Assembly (NCBI GenBank): GCA_964601325.1
Contig: CAZRNA010000010.1
Location: forward strand, 1-38,170
Direction: 5' to 3'
Source: CAVPLU01 sp964601325
Lineage (GTDB): Archaea > Thermoproteota > Bathyarchaeia > 40CM-2-53-6
DNA: 38,170 nt
Shown: in pieces, positions 1-7,289 of the stretch
Numbering within the stretch: position 1 is the first letter of the stretch
Layout of the letters: every line of letters starts with the position of its first letter
The notes under the pieces: model-generated
The model's database searches: none
Told to the model about the DNA's origin: nothing
What the model saw: the letters and a program-made list of their open reading frames with translations, nothing else
Made by a program: the position numbers and the translations under genes

Positions 1-2
1 TA

Positions 3-80
3 GACCTGGTTCCCGCCAGCATCAAGGCTGGCCTCGGGTACCCCCGCTCGGTCTCAGCTACTTCGACTACCTCTAGTTAA
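3..80 (+). CDS. Partial C-terminal end of an upstream protein (unrecognised)
   Basis: A reading frame is open from the window edge and ends at TAA 78-80. It would encode the last 25 residues of a protein, ending in a Ser/Thr-rich tail. A second frame is also open from position 2 to a TAG at 74-76, so the frame choice is uncertain. No domain can be recognised. If real, it lies only 35 bases before the ATG of the LarA-like gene on the same strand and could share its transcript. Confidence 0.3.
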   Translation, partial: DLVPASIKAGLGYPRSVSATSTTSS

Positions 81-115
81 CGATTTTGCGGAAGCATCCG
101 CTGATCAAAACGTCT

Positions 116-1402
116 ATGAGACGCCCCGAGAATGGCCCGGCCAACACGGAGACTGCCACAGTGCACGTTTCTCTGAAATACGGAAAGAGTTCCGTGAAGA
201 TTGAGATCCCGAAGGACCGTCTACTTGAGGCCGTGAAACCCAAACCATCAGTTCACCAAGGCCAAAGCATACCGGAAGCGCTCGCCGCGCCCGTGGATTC
301 TGAGCCTCTTCCGAGACTCGTCGACCGAAACGACAGGGTTGCTGTAGTTGTGAGTGACATCACGAGGCCTTGCCCGACACGGGCGATACTCCTATTCGTA
401 ATGCGGTCACTCAAGGCGTCCGGTGTTCCTCGTGAGAACGTACGAATCCTCATTGGGACCGGAACTCACAGAGGACACACGCCTGCCGAGAAACGCGCAC
501 TCTTAGGATCTTACGCAAGTTCGATTCCACAAATCGTTGACCACAATATGGATTCCGTGCAATACGTCGGGACGACGAGACGCGGCACCAAGGTGTCCGT
601 TAGCTCGCTTCTTCTCGACGCAGATTTCGCTCTAGCCATTGGCAACGTGGACGTACACTACTTTGCCGGCTACACGGGCGGCTACAAAGCCGTGGTACCA
701 GCCCTAGCTGGAAAGGAGACGATCGAGAGAAACCACAGCCTCATGACACTCCCAAACGCGGAACCAGCCGTCGTCGAGTCAAACCCTGTCCGCGAAGACC
801 TTGAAGAAGCAGGCCAAATGACGGGACTACGATACGTCGTCAACGTCGTTCAAGATGAGAGAAAACGGATCGTGAGCAGTTACGCGGGCGATCCTATCGC
901 CGCACAGCGAGCTGCCATCAAGACGGTTGACGATTTGGTGAAGGTGCCCGTCAAGGAGCCGGCGGACATTGTGGTGGCGAGCGCTGGTGGTTATCCGCGG
1001 GATATCAACCTGTATCAGGCTCACAAGGCGATCGAGAATGCCTCCCACGCCGTCAAGAATGGCGGCACGATAATACTGGTCGCGGAATGCCGCGAAGGTT
1101 TCGGGAACAGCACATTCGAGACTTGGATGACGAGCGCGTCCAGTCTGGATGAAATCGGAGAGAAACTGAGCAAGCACTTCATTCTAGGCGCCCACAAGGC
1201 TTTCGCACTCAACAAGATCGCCAAACGAGCCGAAATCATCATCGCATCCAACAAGCTGCAGGCAAAGTCCATCATTCTCAAGACCCGCAAGAAGCCGCAA
1301 GATGCGTTGGATGATGCGTGGCGCTCGCACGGAAAAGATGCATCGATCCTGCTAATGCCTTATGCGATGAATACTCTACCTGCAACGCCTTCTGGTTTGT
1401 AG
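116..1402 (+). CDS. LarA-family (DUF2088) protein, lactate-racemase-like
   Basis: LarA-family enzymes racemise 2-hydroxy acids such as lactate, using a nickel-pincer nucleotide bound covalently to a lysine. From the ATG at 116 the protein has 428 residues, close to the family length of about 420-430. Visible family blocks are SDITRP (about residues 80-85), GTGTHRG (about 114-120) and HYFAGYTGGYK (181-191), which hold the expected histidines and the candidate cofactor lysine. A TTG at 86 would add 10 residues; the ATG is preferred because the extra residues look non-conserved. No larB, larC or larE cofactor genes lie in the window, so either the cofactor is made elsewhere or the substrate and chemistry differ. 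Many archaeal LarA homologues have unknown substrates. The family is confident; the reaction is inferred. Confidence 0.8.
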   Translation: MRRPENGPANTETATVHVSLKYGKSSVKIEIPKDRLLEAVKPKPSVHQGQSIPEALAAPVDSEPLPRLVDRNDRVAVVVSDITRPCPTRAILLFVMRSLKASGVPRENVRILIGTGTHRGHTPAEKRALLGSYASSIPQIVDHNMDSVQYVGTTRRGTKVSVSSLLLDADFALAIGNVDVHYFAGYTGGYKAVVPALAGKETIERNHSLMTLPNAEPAVVESNPVREDLEEAGQMTGLRYVVNVVQDERKRIVSSYAGDPIAAQRAAIKTVDDLVKVPVKEPADIVVASAGGYPRDINLYQAHKAIENASHAVKNGGTIILVAECREGFGNSTFETWMTSASSLDEIGEKLSKHFILGAHKAFALNKIAKRAEIIIASNKLQAKSIILKTRKKPQDALDDAWRSHGKDASILLMPYAMNTLPATPSGL

Positions 1403-1424
1403 CAAGCCTTAATTCGGATGCTGT

Positions 1425-1503
1425 CAGCCCAAGTGCGACGCCGTAAGAGAAGAGGTTGAGCGCATAGAACTCGAAAGGGAACAGACTGTCACTTGGATGG
1501 CTG
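1425..1503 (+). promoter_or_regulatory. Stem-closed leader before the Nramp-like gene
   Basis: CAGCC-CAAGTG at 1425-1435 can pair with CACTTG-GAT-GGCTG at 1490-1503, giving 11 base pairs interrupted by a three-base bulge. The stem closes a 54-base loop and ends ten bases before the ATG at 1513. It fills most of the 110-base gap after the LarA-like gene. A structured leader fits a metal-transport transcript, but no known Mg or Mn riboswitch consensus was recognised, so function is inference. Confidence 0.35.
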
Positions 1504-1512
1504 TGGAGAATA

Positions 1513-2793
1513 ATGAGACTCATACCTCGGCTCTACTACTTCTACCGGCGCACCCGAAAACGACTTGCGATACTCTTCGCCATCATGGGTCCAGGCATCA
1601 TAGTGATGGTTGCCGACAACGATGCCGGCGGCATCACAACATACGCTGTCTCCGGTGCCCGCTATGAGTACAACCTTGTCCTGCTCGTGCTAGGATTCGC
1701 AATGCTCGCTTATTTCGTTCAGGAGATGACAGTACGGCTTGGAGCCGTAACTAAGAGAGGACATGCGGAAGCAATCTTCGACGGTTTCGGTCCGTTCTGG
1801 GGCTGGTTCTCCCTGATAGACCTGACTGTGGTCAACTTCCTGACGATAGTGACCGAGTTCATCGGCATGATCTCAGCCACAAGCATCTTCGGGATACCTC
1901 CTGTCTACACGGTCGTCGCGGCCATTGCGTTCTTAACGATACTTGTCTTGACGGGTAGATACTGGACCTTTGAGAGGATCGCGCTCGTTCTTTGTTTCGT
2001 GAACATGATATACGTGCCAGCAGCCTTCCTTGCTAGACCTGAGTGGAACACTGTCCTTCAAGGCGTATTCCATCCGAGCTTTCCGAAGGGCGTGACCGTC
2101 GGACTCTTGACATTGATCATGGCGAATATTGGAACCACGATCGCGCCTTGGATGTTGTTCTTCCAGCAGAGCGCAGTTGTTGACAAAGAGCTCGACGAGA
2201 AGGATGTCCCCTATTCGAAGATCGACACAGCACTTGGAGCGATCTTGACGGGGGCCGGTGCAGCGTTCATTATGATCGCGACCGGAGCAGCACTTCACCA
2301 TTCGACCCCGAACATTACCGACGCATCTCAGGCAGCAGCCTCCTTGGCGCCCATAGCAGGCCAGTACGCCGGAGCCCTCTTCGCAGTAGGTCTCTTCGAT
2401 GCGGGCCTACTGGGCGCGATCTGCATCTCCCTTGCGTCCTCATGGGCATTTGGGGAGGTCTTCGGTTGGGCGCACACTCTAAACGTGAACGTGAGGAGCG
2501 CTCCTTGGTTTTACCTCTTCTACTTTGTCAATTTGGCTTTGGCTGGAGTGATCGTGCTCATTCCTGGCGCACCCTTCGTGTTGATCACACTGTTTGTCCA
2601 GGTCATCGCTGTCACTCTCCTACCCGCCGCCCTCGTGTTCTTGATTCTGCTGTTGAATGATAAGCCGCTCATGGGGTCGTATGCAAACACGAAACTTCAG
2701 AATGTGATTGACTGGACGATCGTTGCAGCGGTGATCGGGATCTCCACCTTATATGGCGTCTCGACGATCTTTCCGAACTTGTTTGGAGGATGA
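1513..2793 (+). CDS. Nramp-like divalent metal transporter
   Basis: This is a 426-residue polytopic membrane protein with about 11 hydrophobic segments and the general layout of the Nramp (SLC11) family, which moves Mn, Fe or, in the NRMT branch, Mg. The first transmembrane segment carries ADNDAGGI (about residues 34-41) where classical Nramp has DPGN, so the metal-binding loop keeps an Asp but is otherwise changed. Metal selectivity may therefore differ from Mn/Fe. A soluble protein with MgtE N-terminal and CBS domains begins 22 bases after this stop, followed by a 37-residue membrane peptide, so the three probably form one operon. That partner makes Mg transport or Mg-dependent gating a plausible hypothesis. 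The start is ATG. Confidence 0.85.
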   Translation: MRLIPRLYYFYRRTRKRLAILFAIMGPGIIVMVADNDAGGITTYAVSGARYEYNLVLLVLGFAMLAYFVQEMTVRLGAVTKRGHAEAIFDGFGPFWGWFSLIDLTVVNFLTIVTEFIGMISATSIFGIPPVYTVVAAIAFLTILVLTGRYWTFERIALVLCFVNMIYVPAAFLARPEWNTVLQGVFHPSFPKGVTVGLLTLIMANIGTTIAPWMLFFQQSAVVDKELDEKDVPYSKIDTALGAILTGAGAAFIMIATGAALHHSTPNITDASQAAASLAPIAGQYAGALFAVGLFDAGLLGAICISLASSWAFGEVFGWAHTLNVNVRSAPWFYLFYFVNLALAGVIVLIPGAPFVLITLFVQVIAVTLLPAALVFLILLLNDKPLMGSYANTKLQNVIDWTIVAAVIGISTLYGVSTIFPNLFGG

Positions 2794-2815
2794 GGCGATC
2801 TCGAGGCGACGATGA

Positions 2816-4114
2816 ATGACAGTGAACTCAAATCACATCCGAGAGTACATTCGCAAGGCCTCGCTCGGGGGAAACAGTAACACAAAGTATCTCATGCTGA
2901 GTGAGATCGTTAACAAGAAAGTCCAAACCAAGTCCGGCGTCACGATTGGTAAACTGAAGGACTTGGTCTTCAAGGACGATCCGCGCTATGCTGAGGTAAC
3001 TGGCGTTATCGTCGAACGCTCACTTGGTCGCCCTCCATTGAACGTGCCCTGGAGTAATGTTATCGACGTGACTACGGCGAAGACGACCGTGCGGGATCCA
3101 CCCGAAGGCAAGTATCCCGAGCTCAAGCATGGTGAGGAACAACTCCTCCTTCGAGACAAAGTCCTCGACAAGAGAATCCTCGACATAGAGGGATTCGACG
3201 TAGAAATCGTCTACGACATACAGCTCCTTCTAGTGAAGGACAAGCTCTTCGTGGTAGCAGCCGATGTCGACCGACATGCAATGATACGCCGGCTCGGTCT
3301 TAGGCGACTTGCCAAGTCCATGCATGAGATTAGCCCGGATAAGGAGATCATACCTTGGCGATACGTTCAGGCACTACCGACAGACCTCACAGGCACAAAG
3401 GGCGACGTGAAACTCACTATCACGAGAGAGGGACTCAAGGACATACACCCCGAAGACTTGGCTGACATACTCGAAGAACTCAGCCATGAAGAGAGGATTC
3501 ACATCTTCAGCGCACTAGATAGTGAGGTTGCCGCGGACGCCCTGGAAGCAACCGAGCCGAGAGTTCAAAGGGAAATCCTAGCTTCGACGAGCACCGAGCG
3601 AGTAGCACAGATCTTCACACACCTGTCTCCAGTCCAGATCGCTGACATAATCGCGATTCTCCCACACGACGATTCCGAGGAATTCGTGAGGATACTGAAG
3701 GGTGACGTTGCTTCCAAAGTGCATCAACTGCTCACCCAGCACGACGTCTCCGCGTCGACCCTGGCTATGCGATGCTTCCTAGGATTCCCAGGCGAGCTCA
3801 CAGTTGAGGAAGCGTTCACGAGATTCCGAGAAGAAGCGCGTGGCTGCGATGTAACCATGTACATCTATGTTGTTGACAGCGAGCAGCACCTCAGAGGCGT
3901 CATAGACATCAAAGAACTATTGCAGACGGACCCGACGAGCACGCTCGAACAGATCATGACAAGAAATGTCGTGACCGTTGCGCCCGCTACCATGCGGGGA
4001 GAAGTCGAGGCGCTCTTCCTGAAGTATCACTTCAGGGCGATCCCCATAGTTGATGAGTCGAAGAAGATCGTGGGCGTCATAAGAGAGAAGGACGTATTCC
4101 TGAAGGAGGAATAG
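2816..4114 (+). CDS. PRC-barrel / MgtE-N / CBS-pair soluble protein, probable metal-sensing partner of the Nramp-like transporter
   Basis: The 432 residues carry two PRC-barrel-like segments (about 26-90 and 108-170), then a helical MgtE N-terminal superhelix from HPEDLADILEEL (211-222) to about 310, then two CBS motifs (about 320-432) with IMTRNVVTVAP marking the second. This is the cytosolic half of an MgtE Mg channel with no membrane domain at all. In MgtE the N and CBS domains bind Mg and close the pore, so here they may sense metal for the adjacent Nramp-like transporter. The ATG at 2816 follows a weak GAGGCGAC; a second ATG at 2894 starts just before the first PRC segment. Similar Nramp plus MgtE-N/CBS pairs exist in other prokaryotes from general knowledge; the partnership here is inferred from adjacency. 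Confidence 0.85.
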   Translation: MTVNSNHIREYIRKASLGGNSNTKYLMLSEIVNKKVQTKSGVTIGKLKDLVFKDDPRYAEVTGVIVERSLGRPPLNVPWSNVIDVTTAKTTVRDPPEGKYPELKHGEEQLLLRDKVLDKRILDIEGFDVEIVYDIQLLLVKDKLFVVAADVDRHAMIRRLGLRRLAKSMHEISPDKEIIPWRYVQALPTDLTGTKGDVKLTITREGLKDIHPEDLADILEELSHEERIHIFSALDSEVAADALEATEPRVQREILASTSTERVAQIFTHLSPVQIADIIAILPHDDSEEFVRILKGDVASKVHQLLTQHDVSASTLAMRCFLGFPGELTVEEAFTRFREEARGCDVTMYIYVVDSEQHLRGVIDIKELLQTDPTSTLEQIMTRNVVTVAPATMRGEVEALFLKYHFRAIPIVDESKKIVGVIREKDVFLKEE

Positions 4115-4141
4115 CAGTCAATCACTCGGAAGTGAGGAAGA

Positions 4142-4255
4142 ATGCCGAGAGTACGAACAACCAGAACAGTAAGGGCTGTACTCCTATTCCTCAGACTGTA
4201 CCTGATCTTTCTTGTGGGCTTGATAATCTACAAGTTTCTGACTCAGATGCACTAG
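4142..4255 (+). CDS. 37-residue single-span membrane peptide (small ORF)
   Basis: An ATG at 4142, preceded by GTGAGGAAGA, opens 37 codons ending at TAG 4253-4255. The product has a basic start (MPRVRTTRTVR) followed by one hydrophobic helix of about 20 residues (AVLLFLRLYLIFLVGLII) and a short polar tail. It begins 27 bases after the PRC/MgtE-N/CBS gene on the same strand and its last bases overlap the end of the convergent MetE-like gene by four. The positive-inside start and clean helix suggest a real membrane microprotein, perhaps a subunit or regulator of the Nramp-like transporter. No family is recognised and the role is inferred from position only. Confidence 0.55.
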   Translation: MPRVRTTRTVRAVLLFLRLYLIFLVGLIIYKFLTQMH

Positions 4256-5262
4256 TCAGATTCTGCGACAACTCGGGTCGCCTTGACCATATTCTGAAGC
4301 TTCTTTAAGGCAAGGTCGTATGCTCCGGGAATGCCGAGCATGCCTCCGAAACCGCAATCAGGCTTCACGACGATCCGATGCCCGAACGCGTTCAGTGCGC
4401 TCCGTATCGAGGCCGAGATCTCCTCCACAGACTCAACCTGAGGCTTCACTGAGGAAACACAGCCGTATGCCAGAAACTTCCCTGCACGTTCGAAGTCATC
4501 CTTTGTGTACGCATGAATGTTTGCTGGGGATCCGGCGAATTCATGATCGATAATGTCGACTTTGCTTTTCAGTAGAACCTCCCTAACGAGCGGGGTCACC
4601 GTGCCACAGACGTGGATCGCGGTAAGACTAGACGCTTCAGAGATTATCGTGTCTAGCGTGTCGATGACGAACTTCGCATCGTATTTGAAGAGAACTTTCC
4701 GTCCGAGCATGATGGAGAAGAATGGCTCGTCTATGTTGATCAAGTCGAATCCTAGTTCGCTGAGCCGTCTGCATGATCGGCTGAGGATCTGAGCGAGCGC
4801 TTTGACGACTACGGGCTTGGACGCCCCACACGTCATTAGGTTCCTTCTGTTCAGATAGCTCGCGACGGTAAAAGGACCCGTGATGCAGGCTTTGGTCCCC
4901 TTGACCTTCGAGGTCAGCCCATGCTGACGAAGATAGGTCAGGAAGTACTCTGCTCGTTCGACACCGATCGGTTCCGACGGGGCCTTGATCTCATCCGAGC
5001 ACAGCTCGGCTTCTTGGCCTCGGATCTGGATCTTCGGCTCAACCTTGGAGAGCGGGATCAGAAACTGCAGTCCCATGTTCATGGGGTTGGAGGGTGAGCC
5101 TGGAAGCTGAGGATAGCACGGGTAGTCCAATCCCGTTGAAAGCTTGTCCAGTATTGCACGATCCGTGTTTCTCCTGTCCCCGTCAAAATCGTCCTCAACG
5201 GGCAAACTACCCACATCCACGGTCGCTAACAGCAACTCTTCCAATCGCTTCTTCAAATCCAT
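4252..5262 (-). CDS. MetE-core (cobalamin-independent methionine synthase family) methyltransferase
   Basis: The protein matches the catalytic barrel of MetE, which transfers a methyl group to homocysteine using a zinc-bound thiolate. From the ATG at 5262 it has 336 residues, the usual size of short archaeal MetE proteins that lack the N-terminal folate half. Zinc ligands are visible as H217 and C219 (IHVCG), E241 (DHEFAGS) and C303 (KPDCGFG); NIDEP and the N-terminal VDVGSLP are further family marks. The frame stays open up to an ATG at 5413-5415, which would give 387 residues. That start is disfavoured because it would place a perfect palindrome inside the first codons and adds residues before the usual MetE start. 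The methyl donor in archaea is probably a methyl-corrinoid protein rather than methyl-folate. Confidence 0.8.
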   Translation of the reverse strand: MDLKKRLEELLLATVDVGSLPVEDDFDGDRRNTDRAILDKLSTGLDYPCYPQLPGSPSNPMNMGLQFLIPLSKVEPKIQIRGQEAELCSDEIKAPSEPIGVERAEYFLTYLRQHGLTSKVKGTKACITGPFTVASYLNRRNLMTCGASKPVVVKALAQILSRSCRRLSELGFDLINIDEPFFSIMLGRKVLFKYDAKFVIDTLDTIISEASSLTAIHVCGTVTPLVREVLLKSKVDIIDHEFAGSPANIHAYTKDDFERAGKFLAYGCVSSVKPQVESVEEISASIRSALNAFGHRIVVKPDCGFGGMLGIPGAYDLALKKLQNMVKATRVVAESD

Positions 5263-5390
5263 CCAGTCCGATGAATAGGGGATAGGTTGAGTGGTTGTCT
5301 GTAATCTCGCCAGGGTAGATGCGGGGTATGGTTCTACCTTGGCTGATTCCTCATCAGTGAACAAGCCTAATTTATCCCGAGTGGAGTTCC

Positions 5391-5410
5391 TTATTCCTAG
5401 CCAGGAATAA
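5391..5410. promoter_or_regulatory. Perfect inverted repeat in the MetE-like/HNH divergent region
   Basis: TTATTCCTAGCCAGGAATAA consists of two perfect 8-base arms around a 4-base spacer. It sits 7 bases before the HNH start at 5418 and about 130 bases before the preferred MetE-like start at 5262. The spacing and symmetry suit a dimeric repressor site; the upstream AATTTATCC near 5369-5377 could be the TATA box of the HNH gene, placing the repeat near its transcription start. Confidence 0.45.
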
Positions 5411-5417
5411 AGCATCC

Positions 5418-5798
5418 ATGCCTATGACGAAGGAAGAAAGACGGGAATACATGAGTCGTTGGGTGGCAAAACATCGACAGCACTTTCGTAGTATAGTTCG
5501 AGAAACCAAAAGACGGCGTAGGCTTGAACTAATCACTCGCTTGGGAGGCAAATGTGAAAGCTGCGGTATCTCCGATCACCGATGCCTGCAAATTGATCAC
5601 AAAGAAGGCGGAGGCATCAGAGAACTGCGTCAATACAACGACAGTTACAAGTACTGTGTAACTCTATTGAGAATGTCAGACGAAGAGCTTCGTGCAAAGT
5701 ATCAACTTCTATGTGCTAACTGCAATTGGATCAAGCGGTTTGAACGAAATGAGCACGGGGCAAAAGGACAAAATGATTCTGCACTGCAACGAGAATGA
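5418..5798 (+). CDS. Small HNH-type zinc-finger protein, putative nuclease
   Basis: The 126-residue protein starts with a very basic helical region (MTKEERREYMSRWVAKH) and continues with CESCG, then QIDHKEGGG, then LCANCNWIKR. That is a CxxC / DH / CxNC arrangement typical of HNH-fold zinc proteins. HNH proteins cut or nick DNA in restriction, mobile-element and phage settings; here the catalytic His would be in the IDH motif. The gene follows a perfect palindrome and is divergent from the MetE-like gene. Its end overlaps a second reading frame (5749 onward) leading into a nucleotidyltransferase, so the patch may have been acquired as a unit. The nuclease activity and target are not shown by the sequence. 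Confidence 0.65.
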   Translation: MPMTKEERREYMSRWVAKHRQHFRSIVRETKRRRRLELITRLGGKCESCGISDHRCLQIDHKEGGGIRELRQYNDSYKYCVTLLRMSDEELRAKYQLLCANCNWIKRFERNEHGAKGQNDSALQRE

Positions 5799-6018
5799 CA
5801 TCAAGAAAGCCCTCTATCAGGCGGAGCTGGCGCGAAGGCTGATAGAGCAAGGAGTATCTCCTTATGCTCGGTTCCAAGAGATAAACGAACTCGCGAGGAA
5901 TATCGCAAGCTCTGCGCAAATTAACCGACACTCTTCACGAAGGGAGTGTTTCAAGAATGCTGATCGGCGGGTACGCTCTGCCCGCCTACGGCCGAATCCG
6001 AGCAACTCAGGATATTGA
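5749..6018 (+). pseudogene. Probable displaced N-terminal part of the downstream nucleotidyltransferase (frameshift)
   Basis: An ATG at 5749, inside the end of the HNH gene, opens a frame whose first 55 or so residues look coding: KALYQAELARRLIEQGVSPY is helix-like and is followed by INELARNI. After about position 5905 this frame becomes Arg/Ser-rich and unlike protein, while the frame of the nucleotidyltransferase reads SQALRKLTDTLHEGSV directly into its LIGGYAL motif, with no ATG, GTG or TTG before 5957. The simplest reading is one ancestral gene broken by a one-base shift between about 5885 and 5912. Alternatives are a sequencing indel, programmed frameshifting, or two separate overlapping genes. 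Confidence 0.4.
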
Positions 6019-6442
6019 CATCGCGGTCGCGGCGCCGTTCTCGGAAGCGGTGAGACTCCACAAGCGGCTGGTCGAACGCGGCTTCCAATTACCAGCGTCA
6101 CCAAACGAACAGGCACCACTATTTCTGGTGACTGACCTTGAGAACAAAGCGGAAATCGAAGTGTGGACCGAACCCGACGGGATCGTTTTCGATGACGAAC
6201 TCCTGCGCAGACGGGTCAGGGTGAACCCCTTTGGTGATGATTTCGAGATGTTTGCAGTCGGGCCAGAAGACTTCATCGTGAACAAACTGTCCCGAAAGGA
6301 CAGAGGCGTCCAAGATGAAATGGACGTGGTGTCCGTCCTAAGGCGGCAGAAGAGCGCGTTGGATTACGAGTATCTTGCAAAGAGAGCGAAGGCAGCCGGT
6401 GTCTCGGGACTACTCAGCGTGCTGACGGATGGAACCACCTAG
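5957..6442 (+). CDS. Nucleotidyltransferase-fold protein (AbiEii/MNT-like)
   Basis: From the ATG at 5957 the protein has 161 residues and begins almost at the nucleotidyltransferase motif: IGGYALPAYGRIRATQDIDI, with the paired Asp at residues 19 and 21. A later EIEVWTEPDG could supply the third acidic residue. Such proteins add nucleotides to proteins or tRNA in toxin-antitoxin and abortive-infection systems, or act on antibiotics. Members normally have a helix before the GG motif; here that helix is present in frame upstream but lacks a start codon, suggesting truncation or a frameshift with the frame from 5749. The adjacent HNH gene suggests a defence or mobile context. No clear antitoxin partner is seen. 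Confidence 0.6.
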   Translation: MLIGGYALPAYGRIRATQDIDIAVAAPFSEAVRLHKRLVERGFQLPASPNEQAPLFLVTDLENKAEIEVWTEPDGIVFDDELLRRRVRVNPFGDDFEMFAVGPEDFIVNKLSRKDRGVQDEMDVVSVLRRQKSALDYEYLAKRAKAAGVSGLLSVLTDGTT

Positions 6443-6521
6443 ACAGATCGTTTTCGGCGACAGTTCTTGATATAGGGCGGATAGTTGCCCTCTCGACGGG
6501 TAGGGACCTCAAGCGGCCTCC

Positions 6522-6580
6522 TCCCTCGTTTTCGGTTGCTCGTCTCGGCGTGACGAGGGAATCGCAATCCTTAAGATTCC
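6522..6580. promoter_or_regulatory. Inverted repeats flanking the SSB promoter
   Basis: TCCCTCGT (6522-6529) pairs perfectly with ACGAGGGA (6553-6560) across 23 bases. Overlapping its right arm, GGAATC (6558-6563) pairs with GATTCC (6575-6580) and encloses the TATA-like CTTAAGA near 6569-6576. The SSB start follows at 6617. The left part is pyrimidine-rich and could also end transcription from the nucleotidyltransferase gene. Confidence 0.3.
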
Positions 6581-6616
6581 ACTTGTGTCCGGTAGTCCTC
6601 GCCGAGTTTGAAGTAG

Positions 6617-7138
6617 ATGTCATCAGAAACAGGAGGAGAAGGGCAGCCAACCGCTGCCGTAAACGTCAAGGTCGAGAGCCTTGACCCAGAATCTAGGCAA
6701 GTGAACGTCACCGTGAAAGTAGTCTCGAAGGGAGAGGCCCGCGAGACTGTTTCCCGGAGAGATGGCTCCACACACAAAGTTGTAGATGCTCTCGTCGGAG
6801 ATGAGACCGGCGCAGTCTACCTCACCTTGTGGGACGACAACATCGAAAAAGTCAACGAGGGCGACACGATAAACGTCAAGAACGGCTACGTCACGCTCTT
6901 TCGTGGATCAATGCGGCTGAACATAGGCCGCTACGGTTCACTGGAGACAGGCGCCCCGCCAATCGAGAACGTCAACGTTGACAAAAACCTTTCCAACAAG
7001 GAGTTCCCCATGCCCGAGAGGCGTAGGTACCCGAGTTTCAGACCTAGATATCGGGACGAAGGAGGCGGCGGCTACGGGGGCAGAGGGCGAGGCAGAGGAT
7101 ACGGCGGCGGCCGCGGCCGGAGTCGGGGAAGATACTAG
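6617..7138 (+). CDS. Single-stranded-DNA-binding OB-fold protein with RGG tail
   Basis: The 173-residue protein has an N-terminal OB fold (about residues 12-115), with KVVDALVGDETGAVYLTLWD and GDTINVKNGYVTLFRG matching the crenarchaeal SSB / SOSS-B family. The region after residue 130 is low-complexity and basic, ending in repeated GGYGGRGRGRGY-type RGG motifs. SSB of this kind coats single-stranded DNA during replication and repair and may also bind RNA. Crenarchaeal SSBs often have an acidic tail used for partner contacts; a Gly/Arg tail is different and suggests RNA contact or arginine methylation. The ATG at 6617 lies about 45 bases after a TATA-like CTTAAGA. The gene is followed by a hairpin at 7152-7173. 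Confidence 0.8.
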   Translation: MSSETGGEGQPTAAVNVKVESLDPESRQVNVTVKVVSKGEARETVSRRDGSTHKVVDALVGDETGAVYLTLWDDNIEKVNEGDTINVKNGYVTLFRGSMRLNIGRYGSLETGAPPIENVNVDKNLSNKEFPMPERRRYPSFRPRYRDEGGGGYGGRGRGRGYGGGRGRSRGRY

Positions 7139-7151
7139 AAACGCGCCACTC

Positions 7152-7173
7152 CAAGTTCAAACTCTAGAACTTG
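7152..7173. terminator. Hairpin after the SSB gene
   Basis: CAAGTTC (7152-7158) and GAACTTG (7167-7173) form a perfect 7-bp stem with an 8-base loop, starting 13 bases after the SSB stop. No T-run follows, so it could be a 3'-end stabiliser rather than a true terminator. Confidence 0.35.
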
Positions 7174-7289
7174 AGGTTGCTTCGCACAGTAGTGGCAACT
7201 CTGCAGGCACGCTCCGAAGAGCAAACGTGCCGCGAGCTCTTCGCTACCCTTAAATCAAATCCTCCTACGCTCAAGCTTCGGTCTCGCCA

